Assembly (NCBI RefSeq): GCF_022867805.1
Contig: NZ_JALIFO010000006.1
Location: 620,001 to 684,000 of the forward strand
Length of the DNA: 64,000 nt
Direction: 5' to 3'
From: Cuneatibacter sp. NSJ-177
GTDB taxonomy: Bacteria > Bacillota > Clostridia > Lachnospirales > Lachnospiraceae
The stretch's first letter is position 1; each line of letters starts with the position of its first letter. A program made the translations under genes and the position numbers. Positions 18,361 through 27,567 of this stretch are shown here, in pieces. The notes beneath the pieces are model-generated. The model saw only the letters and a list, made by a program, of their open reading frames with translations. It was not told the origin of the DNA and did no database searches.

Positions 18361-18443
18361 TCATGGCTGAAAAGCGGCTGCTTTGCGCTTTTTAGTTAGA
18401 ACGAAGAAAGACTCGCCCGCAAGGGTGAGGAAGGGGAGTACAC

Positions 18444-19796
18444 ATGAAGAAATGGTTTCGATGCGTATTGTTTCTTTGCGTCGGATTGCTCCTTGCGGGC
18501 AGTACGCTGGTCTATGCAGAGCCGGCTGCGGATCCGCTTTGGACAATAGCCGGAGAGAAGGTAGACCCACCTGAGGTCAATTCTCCGACAGCAATTTTGA
18601 TTGACAAAAAGACAGGCGTGATCCTGTATCAAAAAGACGCCAACACTGCATACCATCCAGCCAGCATTACAAAGGTCATGACAGCACTGTTGACTTTAGA
18701 AAATTGCTCTATGGATGAAACGGTGAAATTTTCTTACCGCGCAACCCACGAATTGGAAGACGGCGCGACGCATATCGCCAGAACAGAAGACGAAGAAATG
18801 TGTGTCAAGGATTGCCTCTACGCGCTTCTTCTGGCGTCCGCCAACGAGGTGGCTCAGGCTCTGGCGGAGCACATTTCGGGAACCATCGAAGATTTCGGCG
18901 TAAAGATGACGGAGCGGGCCAAAGAACTGGGCTGCACCAACACCAGTTTTAAAAATCCTTCCGGCCTGAATGACGAGGATCATTTTACCACGGCCCATGA
19001 TATGGCAATTATTATGAGGCAAGCTTTAAATACGCCGGGATTCCTGGAAATTGATTCTACGACAGTCTATGAAATTCCTCCCACGAATAAACATTCGGAA
19101 AGTACCTGGGTGGCGACGAAACATCCTCTTTTAAAGGGCGGGGACACTCCCTACGACTATGCTATCGCGGGTAAAACCGGTTATACGCAGATCGCGGGAA
19201 ATTCTCTGGTGACCTACGCAAAAAAAGACGACGCAGAGCTGATCTGTGTTATCATGAACAGTCAAAAAGGCAACCGGTCCAGCGATACGAAGAATTTGTT
19301 TGAATATGGCTTTAACAATTTTACCTGGTATTCGATGGCGGATGACGCAAGGCAGCGTTTGGCAGAAGGGTCCGACGCGGACGGACCTCAGGTTGAATAC
19401 ACGGTCGCGGAAGAGGATGCTTGGGTGGTTCTGCCGAATTCGGTAAAGCCGGAAAACCTGACGGCAAAGGTCGAACAGACGGAAGGAGCGGACGGCTTTT
19501 CTGGAACCATAGCTTATAGCATCAATGGAGAAAAGGCCGGAGCGGTTCATTTCTCCGGTACGGTTCAGCAACCGGTTACGCAGGCAACAGAGCCGGAGAC
19601 AACGACGCAGGCCCCGGAATCTGAGTCGGAAGGCGGATTTTCTTGGATGAAGATTTTAATGTGGGTTGGAATCGGTCTTGCCGTACTTCTTGTGGCATTC
19701 GGGATCTTTTTTGTGGCGTATAACTGGCAGCAGATCAAGCACAGACGCCGTTCCCGCAGCCGCTATAAGAGAAAGCGCCGTCGCCGCCGCTGGTAA
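18444..19796 (+). CDS. D-alanyl-D-alanine carboxypeptidase (peptidase S11) with C-terminal membrane anchor
   Basis: 450 residues. Signal peptide to about residue 25. S11 catalytic motifs are present: SITK (active Ser), SAN and KTG (in AGKTGYTQ). A domain of the PBP5 C-terminal type follows, then a Thr/Glu-rich spacer, one membrane helix near residues 400-425 and a very basic tail of alternating Arg/Lys/Ser. It trims the terminal D-Ala of peptidoglycan stem peptides outside the membrane. Start at 18444 follows GGGGAG. A second S11 enzyme (52039-53217) is the likely sporulation DacF; this one is more likely the vegetative enzyme. Confidence 0.9.
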   Translation: MKKWFRCVLFLCVGLLLAGSTLVYAEPAADPLWTIAGEKVDPPEVNSPTAILIDKKTGVILYQKDANTAYHPASITKVMTALLTLENCSMDETVKFSYRATHELEDGATHIARTEDEEMCVKDCLYALLLASANEVAQALAEHISGTIEDFGVKMTERAKELGCTNTSFKNPSGLNDEDHFTTAHDMAIIMRQALNTPGFLEIDSTTVYEIPPTNKHSESTWVATKHPLLKGGDTPYDYAIAGKTGYTQIAGNSLVTYAKKDDAELICVIMNSQKGNRSSDTKNLFEYGFNNFTWYSMADDARQRLAEGSDADGPQVEYTVAEEDAWVVLPNSVKPENLTAKVEQTEGADGFSGTIAYSINGEKAGAVHFSGTVQQPVTQATEPETTTQAPESESEGGFSWMKILMWVGIGLAVLLVAFGIFFVAYNWQQIKHRRRSRSRYKRKRRRRRW

Positions 19797-19912
19797 TTCA
19801 TCATCCGCAAAGGCGCGCTTATTTTTGGGGTTTCCCATCGGACGGACTTACAAGGGCCAAAGGATGCAAAACTGGATGAAATAGGATCAGCCGCCGGCTG
19901 ATTGTCAAAATA

Positions 19913-19950
19913 GGGAGCTGCAAAAAGAATTGTAACTTTTTGCAGCTCCC
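19913..19950 (-). terminator. Strong hairpin, probable terminator of lost XRE gene
   Basis: GGGAGCTGCAAAAAG and CTTTTTGCAGCTCCC are perfectly complementary. The T-rich flank (TATTTT) is on the minus strand, so it terminates minus-strand transcription. It lies 46 bp beyond the stop of the XRE remnant and may serve the carboxypeptidase gene on the other strand less efficiently. Confidence 0.65.
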
Positions 19951-19995
19951 TTGGCGTTCACTGGCTTTTCCTATCCCAGCCGCGTTGCGCGAGAA

Positions 19996-20075
19996 TCAAT
20001 CCTCCTCCACAGTAAAGATCTCTTCAATGGGAACGCCGAAAACTTTGGCAATATTCCAGGCCAGAACCAGGGAGA
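19996..20075 (-). pseudogene. C-terminal remnant of an XRE-family regulator
   Basis: Minus-strand translation gives LSLVLAWNIAKVFGVPIEEI then FTVEED and a stop. This is the characteristic end of short XRE regulators (PSLxLAxxIAxxFGVxIEEIF). Upstream codons lose similarity and no start is present, so only about 25 residues survive. Its terminator remains downstream. The EamA gene on the opposite strand now begins 60 bp away, suggesting replacement or deletion of the regulator. Confidence 0.6.
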
Positions 20076-20135
20076 GAACAGGGCAGCCCGTAGGACGGAT
20101 TCGGTGAGGAAGACACAGAGAGAACGGAGATAGAT

Positions 20136-21038
20136 ATGACAAGACTGTCGAAAAATAAAATTTTGAGCGGCTGCAGCAGCGCTGCTCTTTGTGAAATCTT
20201 GTTTGGTTTTAGTTATCTGTTCACGAAACAGGCAACAGAGTCGGCAAGCGTAATGACGCTCCTTTGCTGGCGGTTCTTGATTGCCTTTGCGGCCATGAGT
20301 TTTTGCCTGCTCACTGGAATTGCCCGCATTCATTTAAAAGGGAAGAATCTCCTCCCTCTTTTCTGTATCGCAGTGTTTCAGCCCACGATCTATTTTATAG
20401 CGGAAACTGTGGGAATCGGAGCGACGACAGCCTCGGAGAGCGGTTCTTTTTTGGCGTGCATCCCGGTCGGAACATTGTTGGCATCGTCCTTGATTTTGAA
20501 GAAAAAGCCGAAAAAGATGCAGATCATCGGAATTACGGTTACCTTGGCCGGCGTTTTGGGCTGTGTGCTGGCAAAGGGGATGGAGGCGTCATTCTCGTTA
20601 TCTGGGTATTCGATGCTGCTGCTCGCCGTCGCCTCCTATAGCCTATACTGTGTTTTTGCAGAAAAGGCGGATGGTTTTACGGATTTTGAGAAAACTTATG
20701 GGATGATCGCCATGGGTGCCGTGGTATTCACAGCCATTGCTGTTTTTCAAAATCAGTCGGCGGGAACCTTAACGGAGTTTTTCAGGCTGCCGTTCTCAGA
20801 CCAAAACTTTCTGATTGCTGTACTCTATCAAGGGCTGGGATGCTCTGTGTTCGCGTTTTTCTTATCCAACGCAGCGATCAGAAAAATCGGGACGAACCAG
20901 GCGTCTTCTTTTGTCGGGCTTTCCACGGCGGTTTCTATCCTGGCCGGAGTTTTAATCCTGCAGGAACCCTTTTCCTCCCCTCAGATCATCGGGACGATCG
21001 GGATTGTCGGAGGGGTATATCTGGCCAATATCAAGTGA
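20136..21038 (+). CDS. EamA/DMT-family transporter
   Basis: 300 residues with ten hydrophobic segments in two EamA halves (about residues 12-145 and 155-298). Each half ends with the usual short glycine-rich helix, for example IGTIGIVGGVYLANIK. These permeases export or exchange small metabolites. The substrate cannot be read from sequence. GGAG lies about 7 bp before the ATG. It is convergent with the lactonase-fold gene, with 43 bp between stops. Confidence 0.85.
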   Translation: MTRLSKNKILSGCSSAALCEILFGFSYLFTKQATESASVMTLLCWRFLIAFAAMSFCLLTGIARIHLKGKNLLPLFCIAVFQPTIYFIAETVGIGATTASESGSFLACIPVGTLLASSLILKKKPKKMQIIGITVTLAGVLGCVLAKGMEASFSLSGYSMLLLAVASYSLYCVFAEKADGFTDFEKTYGMIAMGAVVFTAIAVFQNQSAGTLTEFFRLPFSDQNFLIAVLYQGLGCSVFAFFLSNAAIRKIGTNQASSFVGLSTAVSILAGVLILQEPFSSPQIIGTIGIVGGVYLANIK

Positions 21039-21081
21039 CATCTGGAGGGGAAAACTTCGGGTATTTCCAACGTTTTCGGGA

Positions 21082-22143
21082 TTATTCTTCCTGCATAGGC
21101 GCCACGATCAGAGCGCATTCCGGCTGATCCACTGGTATGGGAGCGCGGGACATTACGATCAGCCCCGTATTAAAATCGACCCGGAAAAAGGTCAGCGTGC
21201 TGGAATCGTAGTTGGTGCAGAACAAGTGCTTTTCATCCGGAAATACGCAGACATCCGTCGGGTACTTCCCGCTGATCGGAAGGACGCTCATCTGACGCAG
21301 AAGTCCGGTTTCCCGGTCCCTCTCAAAGATTCCCAGGCTGTGGTCTCCGGCGTTGGTGCACAGCAGACGGTCGCTGTCTTTTGCAAATTCCATGGTGACA
21401 GCGGCGCTGTAGTCGTTGAATTGCTTTCCCAATGTGGAAATGGCTTGGATCTGTTCAAACACCGGCTGTTTCCCGGAACCGTCATAAGTATAGACAGAGA
21501 TCTTGTTGCTCAGCTCTTTGATTGTATAGAGGTACTTCCCGTCCGGTGAGAATAAGAGGAAACAGGGGGCTGCCTGGAGACGGCAGCGGATCACATCGAC
21601 CGGGGTCAGCTCGCCGGTCTCATGGTGAAAACGGTAGATTTTAATCTGGTCAATGCCGGAATCTGCAACGCAAAGATATTTTTCATCCGGAGTCAGGACT
21701 GCGCAGCGCACATGGGGACGGAGATTCCTCTCAGCCACGCTTCCAGGCCCTTTGTGGAAGATTCCGTCTGCAATCGGGCCCACGGAGCCGTCCTCGTTGA
21801 TATGCAGAACTGTGATCTTTCCATCAAAATAGCCGGAGACAAAAAGAAAACGGTTGTCGGCTGTGGTCGACAGATGGCAGCCCCGCATTCCGCGGATGGC
21901 GGCTGTGTTCAGGCGCCGCAAATTTCCATCGGGCAGGATCCGAAAAGAAGCCACTCCCTTATCCGTGGCTGCATACAGGTATCTCCGATCCGGAGACGTT
22001 ATTAGGTAAGTTGCATTGCTGACTTCGACTTCCCCACGTTTCTTTAAGTCCCCGCGTTCTACATCTACATCGAAAATAGTCAGGCCTTTGCAGGTATTGA
22101 TATCCGTATAAGAACCGACGTAGGCAGTATAAAATTGGCTCAT
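21082..22143 (-). CDS. Lactonase-fold (7-bladed beta-propeller) protein, 6-phosphogluconolactonase family
   Basis: 353 residues made of repeating beta-blade phrases such as TSPDRRYLYAATD, TPDEKYLCVADSG, SPDGKYLYTIKELS and FPDEKHLFCTNYDS, the signature of the YbhE/Pgl lactonase family. No signal peptide, so cytosolic. ATG 22143 is preceded by GGAAGGAGG; an upstream in-frame start lacks one. The family includes 6-phosphogluconolactonase, but many members have no proven substrate, so the pentose phosphate role is only possible. Confidence 0.85.
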   Translation of the reverse strand: MSQFYTAYVGSYTDINTCKGLTIFDVDVERGDLKKRGEVEVSNATYLITSPDRRYLYAATDKGVASFRILPDGNLRRLNTAAIRGMRGCHLSTTADNRFLFVSGYFDGKITVLHINEDGSVGPIADGIFHKGPGSVAERNLRPHVRCAVLTPDEKYLCVADSGIDQIKIYRFHHETGELTPVDVIRCRLQAAPCFLLFSPDGKYLYTIKELSNKISVYTYDGSGKQPVFEQIQAISTLGKQFNDYSAAVTMEFAKDSDRLLCTNAGDHSLGIFERDRETGLLRQMSVLPISGKYPTDVCVFPDEKHLFCTNYDSSTLTFFRVDFNTGLIVMSRAPIPVDQPECALIVAPMQEE

Positions 22144-22232
22144 GGCAGCCTCCTTCCGGAGTGAAAGAATTTTCATTTCATGCCCATTATATCATAGAAC
22201 TGGAAATTTGTTAAGATTCCGGAGGAAAACTA

Positions 22233-22261
22233 TTGACAGAAGAAAGGCTCTGAGATAATAT
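22233..22261 (+). promoter_or_regulatory. Promoter of the polyamine transport operon
   Basis: TTGACA (22233-22238), 17-bp spacer, TAATAT (22256-22261), upstream of the XRE-cupin regulator and potABCD. Confidence 0.75.
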
Positions 22262-22271
22262 GTATCTTGCA

Positions 22272-22299
22272 GTTTAGAATTACTAAACTTTATGTTTAG
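22272..22299 (+). promoter_or_regulatory. Three-half-site operator, probable PotR-like target
   Basis: GTTTAG (22272), CTAAAC (22283) and GTTTAG (22294) alternate in orientation with exact 11-bp spacing, just downstream of the -10. One helical turn per half-site suits cooperative binding of a dimeric XRE regulator, most simply the one encoded 48 bp further on. Confidence 0.6.
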
Positions 22300-22346
22300 C
22301 TTCTGCTTCTTTCGGCAGGCGCTTGGATCAGAAAGCAGGTGGAGCG

Positions 22347-22880
22347 ATGGATATTGGACCGAAGATCAAGGAACTCCGGGTGAAGATGGGACTGACGCAG
22401 GAAGAACTGGCGGACCGGGCGGAGCTGTCGAAGGGCTTTATCTCCCAGCTGGAAAGGGATTTGACTTCGCCTTCGATCGCGACTTTGACCGATATCCTGC
22501 AGTGCCTGGGTACCAGCCTGAAAGATTTCTTTGACGATTCCGCGGAAGAGCAGATTGTATTTCAAAGGGAGGATTTTTTTGAAAAACTGGATTCGGAACT
22601 GAAAAACCAGGTGGAATGGATTATTCCCAATGCCCAGAAAAACCAGATGGAACCGATTCGCCTGACACTTAAAAAAGGCGGATCCACTTATCCGGATAAT
22701 CCCCACGAAGGGGAGGAGTTTGGTTACGTGATCCAGGGGGCCGTGACAATTCATTTGGGAAAACGCACATATAAGGCAAAAAAAGGGGAAGCTTTTTATT
22801 ATAGGCCGGATCAGACCCACTATCTCAGTTCCCTGTCCGGCGCAGTAATCATTTGGGTCAGCACGCCGCCCAGCTTTTAA
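22347..22880 (+). CDS. XRE-family regulator with C-terminal cupin, polyamine operon control
   Basis: 177 residues. The N-terminal helix-turn-helix (about 4-60) has [37 protein letters not shown]. The C-terminal cupin (about 95-175) has [19 protein letters not shown] and [14 protein letters not shown], a small-ligand pocket. This domain pair next to potABCD is common in Firmicutes and usually represses or tunes polyamine uptake. ATG 22347 lies behind AGGTGG; an upstream TTG (22323) is less likely. The potA start follows within 33 bp. Confidence 0.88.
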   Translation: MDIGPKIKELRVKMGLTQEELADRAELSKGFISQLERDLTSPSIATLTDILQCLGTSLKDFFDDSAEEQIVFQREDFFEKLDSELKNQVEWIIPNAQKNQMEPIRLTLKKGGSTYPDNPHEGEEFGYVIQGAVTIHLGKRTYKAKKGEAFYYRPDQTHYLSSLSGAVIIWVSTPPSF

Positions 22881-22912
22881 AACGCGTGGATTTACATAGG
22901 AGGAGAGTCGGG

Positions 22913-23983
22913 ATGGGTTCATTGATTGATTTAGTGAAAATATCGAAAAGCTTTGACGGCGCCAAGGTGCTGGACGAGCTGGACCTTTCAGTGCAGGAGA
23001 ACGAATTTATTACGCTGCTGGGTCCGTCCGGTTGCGGCAAGACTACAACGCTCCGGATCATCGGGGGATTTGAAAAGCCGGACGAGGGACAGGTTTTGTT
23101 TGAAGGAAAAGACATTGCGGCCGTGCCGCCCAATAAACGGCATCTGAACACCGTATTCCAGAAATATGCCCTGTTTCCTCATATGAATATTGAGGAAAAT
23201 ATCGCTTTCGGGCTGAAAATCAGCGGAAAAAGCAAGAATTATATCCGGGATAAGATCCGATATGCCTTAAAGCTGGTCAACCTGGACGGCTATGAAAAAA
23301 GGAGCGTGGCGTCTCTTTCCGGCGGCCAGCAGCAGCGGATCGCCATTGCCAGGGCCATTGTCAATGAGCCGCGGGTCCTCCTGCTGGACGAGCCTTTGGG
23401 CGCTCTGGACCTGAAACTCCGCCAGGATATGCAGTATGAACTGATCCGCCTGAAAAATGAGCTGGGCATCACCTTTATTTATGTCACCCATGACCAAGAG
23501 GAAGCGTTGACCATGTCGGACAAGGTGGTGGTGATGAACCAGGGCTATATCCAGCAGATGGGGACGCCGGAGGAAATTTACAACGAGCCGGAGAACGCGT
23601 TCGTGGCGGATTTCATCGGGGACAGCAATATTCTGAACGGAATCATGCTTCAGGACCGCCTCGTGGAGATTCTCGGATATCAATTTGCCTGCGTGGACGA
23701 GGGATTTGGCCGGAATAAGCCTGTGGATGTGGTAATCCGGCCGGAGGATATTGTATTAAAGCAGCCGGGGGAAGGAACCTTGGACGGCGTGGTTTCCCAT
23801 CTGATTTTTAAGGGCGTCCACTATGAGATGGAAGTTCAGGCAGGCGGTTTTGAGTGGCTGATTCAGAGTACAGGCTGCTATCCGGTCGGAACGCCGGTCA
23901 GCATTTCCGTGGATCCGTTTAACATTCAGATCATGAATAAACCGGCTTCGGAGGATGAGGAGGCGATCGGTGTCGATGAGTAG
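22913..23983 (+). CDS. potA: Spermidine/putrescine ABC transporter ATPase PotA
   Basis: 356 residues. Walker [10 protein letters not shown], signature [15 protein letters not shown], Walker [13 protein letters not shown] and switch THDQEEA are intact, followed by a TOBE-type C-terminal domain (about residues 240-340). The start MGSLIDL is preceded by AGGAGGAG. It energises polyamine import with PotB, PotC and PotD encoded next in the same operon. Confidence 0.95.
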   Translation: MGSLIDLVKISKSFDGAKVLDELDLSVQENEFITLLGPSGCGKTTTLRIIGGFEKPDEGQVLFEGKDIAAVPPNKRHLNTVFQKYALFPHMNIEENIAFGLKISGKSKNYIRDKIRYALKLVNLDGYEKRSVASLSGGQQQRIAIARAIVNEPRVLLLDEPLGALDLKLRQDMQYELIRLKNELGITFIYVTHDQEEALTMSDKVVVMNQGYIQQMGTPEEIYNEPENAFVADFIGDSNILNGIMLQDRLVEILGYQFACVDEGFGRNKPVDVVIRPEDIVLKQPGEGTLDGVVSHLIFKGVHYEMEVQAGGFEWLIQSTGCYPVGTPVSISVDPFNIQIMNKPASEDEEAIGVDE

Positions 23984-24788
23984 AAAATTATTGGCAGGGC
24001 CCTATCTGATCTGGATGATCTGCTGCACGGTCGTGCCTTTGGGGATGATCGTCTATTACGGTCTGACCGACCGGAGCGGCGCTTTTACGTTCGCCAACCT
24101 GTCCGCCATCACGGTCCCGGCCCATGCGAAAGCTCTTGGCCTGGCTCTGCTGCTGGCGGTGATCAGCACTCTGATCTGTCTGATTTTAGCTTATCCCCTG
24201 GGCCTGATCCTGCGGAAAACCGGACTGGGCCAAAAAGGCTTTGTGGTGTTTCTTTTCATCCTCCCGATGTGGATGAACTTTCTGCTTCGGACCATGGCTT
24301 GGCAAACTATTCTGGAAAAGCATGGAGTGATCAATGGAATCCTGTCCTTTTTGGGGCTTCCCAGCCTGCGGCTGATCAACACGCCAGCCGCCATTGTCAT
24401 GGGCATGGTTTACGATTTCCTTCCCTTTATGGTGCTGCCGGTCTATAATGTGCTGATGAAGATTGACAACAGCGTGGTGGAGGCAGCGCGGGATCTGGGG
24501 GCAAGCAACCGGCAGATTCTGTTTAAAATCCTGATTCCTCTGAGCGTTCCCGGCATTGTCAGCGGCATCACCATGGTGTTCATCCCATCGCTGACCACCT
24601 TCGTGATTCCCAATATGCTGGGCGGCGGCAAGTTGCTTTTGATCGGAAATATCATCGACCAGGAGTTTACCGTGGGATCCAACTGGCATCTGGGCTCTGG
24701 CCTTTCCCTGGTGATGATGGTCTTTATCCTGATCAGCATGCTGTTTCTGGCAAAATTCGATAAAGGCGGGGAGGGGAATGCGTTCTGA
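23970..24788 (+). CDS. potB: Spermidine/putrescine ABC transporter permease PotB
   Basis: 272 residues with six membrane segments and the EAA loop [20 protein letters not shown] that docks onto PotA. GTG 23970 has AGGAGG 6 bp upstream; ATG 23976 is a close alternative. Either way the gene overlaps the end of potA, so translation is coupled. Its stop overlaps the potC start by one base. Confidence 0.93.
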   Translation: MSMSRKLLAGPYLIWMICCTVVPLGMIVYYGLTDRSGAFTFANLSAITVPAHAKALGLALLLAVISTLICLILAYPLGLILRKTGLGQKGFVVFLFILPMWMNFLLRTMAWQTILEKHGVINGILSFLGLPSLRLINTPAAIVMGMVYDFLPFMVLPVYNVLMKIDNSVVEAARDLGASNRQILFKILIPLSVPGIVSGITMVFIPSLTTFVIPNMLGGGKLLLIGNIIDQEFTVGSNWHLGSGLSLVMMVFILISMLFLAKFDKGGEGNAF

Positions 24789-25579
24789 TGAAGAAAATAG
24801 TGGAGCGTTGTTATTTGGGAATCATCTGCGTGTTCCTGTACGCGCCGATTTTTACCTTGATGGTGCTCTCCTTTAATGAGAGCAAGTCCATGGCGAAGTG
24901 GGGCGGTTTTTCCCTTCGCTGGTACCAGGAAATGTTCCAGGATGAGGCGATACGGGAGGCGATCTGGAATACGCTGGCGATCGCGCTGATCTCCGCTGTG
25001 GTGGCGACCCTGCTGGGAACACTGGCCTGCATCGGCATCCAGAAGATGAAGAGCAGTTCCAGGGCGGTCATCTTGATGCTGAACAATATTCCAATGGTCA
25101 ATTCGGATATTGTGACCGGTATTTCCCTGATGTTGATTTTCGTGGCCTTTGGGATCTCCCTGAACCGGAATACGGTGCTGATCGCGCATATCACCTTTTG
25201 TATTCCCTATGTGGTTCTGAGCGTGCTGCCGAAAATGAAGCAGGCGGGGAAAACCACTTATGAGGCGGCATTGGATCTGGGGGCGACCCCGATCCAAGCT
25301 TTTATCAAAGTGGTGCTGCCGGAGATTCGTCCGGGCATTGTCTCCGGGTTTCTGATGGCGTTCACCATGTCGGTGGACGACTTTATCATCACCCATTTCA
25401 CAAGAGGCGCCGGTGTCAATACGCTGTCCACCCTGATTTACAGCCAGGTTAAAGTGGGAATCCGCCCGTCGATCTATGCCTTGTCGACGGTGATGTTTGC
25501 AACCGTATTGATTTTGCTGATCGTCGCCAATTTCCTGCCGGGCTACCGGGAGAAGCGGACGAAAAAAGCCGGAGGCTGA
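24788..25579 (+). CDS. potC: Spermidine/putrescine ABC transporter permease PotC
   Basis: 263 residues, six membrane segments, with the EAA motif EAALDLGATPIQAFIKVVLP and the PotC-type sequence FTMSVDDFIITHFTRG. It pairs with PotB as the membrane channel. TGATG overlap with potB; potD begins 10 bp after its stop. Confidence 0.95.
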   Translation: MKKIVERCYLGIICVFLYAPIFTLMVLSFNESKSMAKWGGFSLRWYQEMFQDEAIREAIWNTLAIALISAVVATLLGTLACIGIQKMKSSSRAVILMLNNIPMVNSDIVTGISLMLIFVAFGISLNRNTVLIAHITFCIPYVVLSVLPKMKQAGKTTYEAALDLGATPIQAFIKVVLPEIRPGIVSGFLMAFTMSVDDFIITHFTRGAGVNTLSTLIYSQVKVGIRPSIYALSTVMFATVLILLIVANFLPGYREKRTKKAGG

Positions 25580-25589
25580 GGAGGTAGTT

Positions 25590-26654
25590 TTGAAAAAATT
25601 TATGCTTTGTTTCTTTAGCCTGTTAGCGGCCGGAAGCCTTGCCGGGTGCGGCAGTTCCCCGGAATCCGCAGGCGGGGAGAACGGACAGGTGTATATCTTT
25701 AATTACGGGGACTATGTTGCTCCGGAGGTGATCCGGATGTTTGAGGAAGAGACCGGGATCGAAGTGATCTATGATACTTACGACACAAACGAGGAGATGT
25801 ATCCGGTGATCGAATCCGGCTCCGTAAGGTACGATGTGGTCTGCCCTTCGGATTATATGATCGAAAAGATGGTGAAAAACGGCCTGCTGACGGAGATCGA
25901 CTACGCCAATGTCCCCAATTTTGACTATATCAGCGAGACTTGCCGGAATTTCTCCGACAGTTTTGATCCGGGCAACCGCTATTCGGTGCCGTACAACTGG
26001 GGTACCGTAGGGATTTTATACAATACGGAGGTGATCCCGGAAGGATCGATTACCAGCTGGGCCGATCTCTGGAACCCGGCTTACACTGACGAAATTTTGA
26101 TGCAGGACAGCCTGCGGGACATCTATATGATTGCATTTAAGCGGATGGGCCTCTCCTGCAATACTACCGATGAGGAAAAGCTGGCCGAGGCCACGGAGCT
26201 TTTGGTCGAGCAGAAACCTTTCGTCTATAAATACGTGAATGACTCGGCGCGGGATTTCCTGATCGGGGAATCTGCGGCGATCGGAGTGATTTATTCCGGG
26301 GAGGTTCTCTACTGCCAGGATGAAAATGAAAATCTGAAGTACGTGATCCCGGAAGAGGGAAGCAACGTCTGGCTAGATTCCTGGGTCATTCCGAAAAATT
26401 GCCGGAACAAGGAGAATGCGGAAGCCTGGATTAATTTCATGTGCCGCGGTGATATCGGCATGATGACTTATGAATACCTGACATACCCGACGCCGAATAC
26501 TGAGACCATGAAGCTGATGAGTGAAGAAGAATTGGAAAACGAGGCTCTGTTCCCTCCGGAAGAGATCCTCGCGCGGTGTGAAGTCTACCATTACCTGGGA
26601 GAAGAAATGGATGACCTTTTCAGCAGCTATTGGAAAGATTTCAAGTCGCGGTAA
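25590..26654 (+). CDS. potD: Spermidine/putrescine-binding lipoprotein PotD
   Basis: 354 residues. Lipoprotein signal ending SLAGC (Cys20) anchors it to the outer face of the membrane. The periplasmic-binding fold shows VYIFNYGDYVAPEVI, CPSDYMIEKMV and WLDSWVIPK, matching PotD. TTG start at 25590 behind GAGGAGG. It delivers polyamines to PotABC. A terminator lies 100 bp downstream. Confidence 0.94.
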   Translation: MKKFMLCFFSLLAAGSLAGCGSSPESAGGENGQVYIFNYGDYVAPEVIRMFEEETGIEVIYDTYDTNEEMYPVIESGSVRYDVVCPSDYMIEKMVKNGLLTEIDYANVPNFDYISETCRNFSDSFDPGNRYSVPYNWGTVGILYNTEVIPEGSITSWADLWNPAYTDEILMQDSLRDIYMIAFKRMGLSCNTTDEEKLAEATELLVEQKPFVYKYVNDSARDFLIGESAAIGVIYSGEVLYCQDENENLKYVIPEEGSNVWLDSWVIPKNCRNKENAEAWINFMCRGDIGMMTYEYLTYPTPNTETMKLMSEEELENEALFPPEEILARCEVYHYLGEEMDDLFSSYWKDFKSR

Positions 26655-26752
26655 AAAGTGATAGACAGATGGCAGAAAACATGCTATCCTACCCCTATAT
26701 CGGGCGCTGCCCATGACAATTAAAAAAGGTGTGTCCAAATAAAAGGAAAACT

Positions 26753-26810
26753 GCCGAAAGTAATCGCAGGACTGTCAACCAGTCCTGCCATGCTTTCGGC
26801 TTTTATTTTG
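26753..26810 (+). terminator. Terminator of the pot operon
   Basis: Compound stem GCCGAAAG...CTTTCGGC enclosing CAGGACTG/CAGTCCTG, followed by TTTTATTTT. Confidence 0.85.
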
Positions 26811-26842
26811 TCAATACAGAAGCGTGCCCAAGAGGGGGGAGC

Positions 26843-26892
26843 GCCGAGGGGGGCCGTTCGGGCATCGCAACGCTGAGATCGGCCCCCTTGGC
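26843..26892 (+). promoter_or_regulatory. GC-rich leader hairpin before pabA
   Basis: GCCGAGGGGGGCCG pairs with CGGCCCCCTTGGC (one wobble, one bulge) across about 23 nt. There is no T-run after it; it ends 11 bp before the pabA ribosome site. It may influence translation or RNA stability; I cannot assign it to a known element. Confidence 0.4.
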
Positions 26893-26916
26893 ATAATCAC
26901 ACAAGGAGGATAAAAA

Positions 26917-27567
26917 ATGTATGTGATGGTGGACAATTATGATTCTTTTGTCTATAACCTCGCCGTCTACCTGGAATGTCTGGGAGGCAAGGTTACCTTG
27001 TTCCGGAACGATAAGATTTCCCTGGAATGGTTGGAGTCAGCCTGGGTGTCCGGGATGCTGGAGGGCGTGATCCTCTCCCCTGGACCGGGAAGCCCATCCG
27101 GCTGCGGGCGCTCCGGCGCCGTCCTGCGCCGGATGATGGGAAGAGTTCCGGTTCTTGGCGTTTGTCTGGGACATCAGGTGATCGGCAGTGAGCTGGGCGC
27201 TTCGGTAAAAAAAGGGGACCGGCCGATGCACGGCAAAGTGACTTGGATTCGAAACGAGGGGCTCGGACTGTTTGCCGGACTGCCGGCGAAGTACCAGGTG
27301 ACCCGGTATCATTCCCTGGTTGTCAGCCAAAATCAGCTGCCGGACTGCTTGGCGGTAGATGCGGTGGCGGAGGACGGCGCGGTCATGGCCATCCGTCACA
27401 AAGAACTGCCGGTCTATGGAGTGCAATTCCACCCGGAGGCTGTGCTGACCCAATATGGGCCGGAGCTGCTAAGAAATTTTATGAATATATGCGAAGAATG
27501 GAGGGAGAACCATGGGAACAAAGGTGACGGCTCTGAAGGAGTATTGTCAGCTGGCCGATTTGTTTGA
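26917..27567 (+). CDS. pabA: Aminodeoxychorismate/anthranilate synthase glutamine amidotransferase subunit
   Basis: 216 residues. Class I amidotransferase with VDNYDSFVYNLA, the oxyanion strand SPGPGSPS, catalytic Cys in GVCLGHQ and His-Glu in FHPEAVLTQYG. It supplies ammonia from glutamine to the chorismate-binding subunit. AAGGAGG precedes the ATG. The last 56 bp overlap pabB. Position before pabB and pabC argues for p-aminobenzoate rather than tryptophan synthesis. Confidence 0.93.
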   Translation: MYVMVDNYDSFVYNLAVYLECLGGKVTLFRNDKISLEWLESAWVSGMLEGVILSPGPGSPSGCGRSGAVLRRMMGRVPVLGVCLGHQVIGSELGASVKKGDRPMHGKVTWIRNEGLGLFAGLPAKYQVTRYHSLVVSQNQLPDCLAVDAVAEDGAVMAIRHKELPVYGVQFHPEAVLTQYGPELLRNFMNICEEWRENHGNKGDGSEGVLSAGRFV

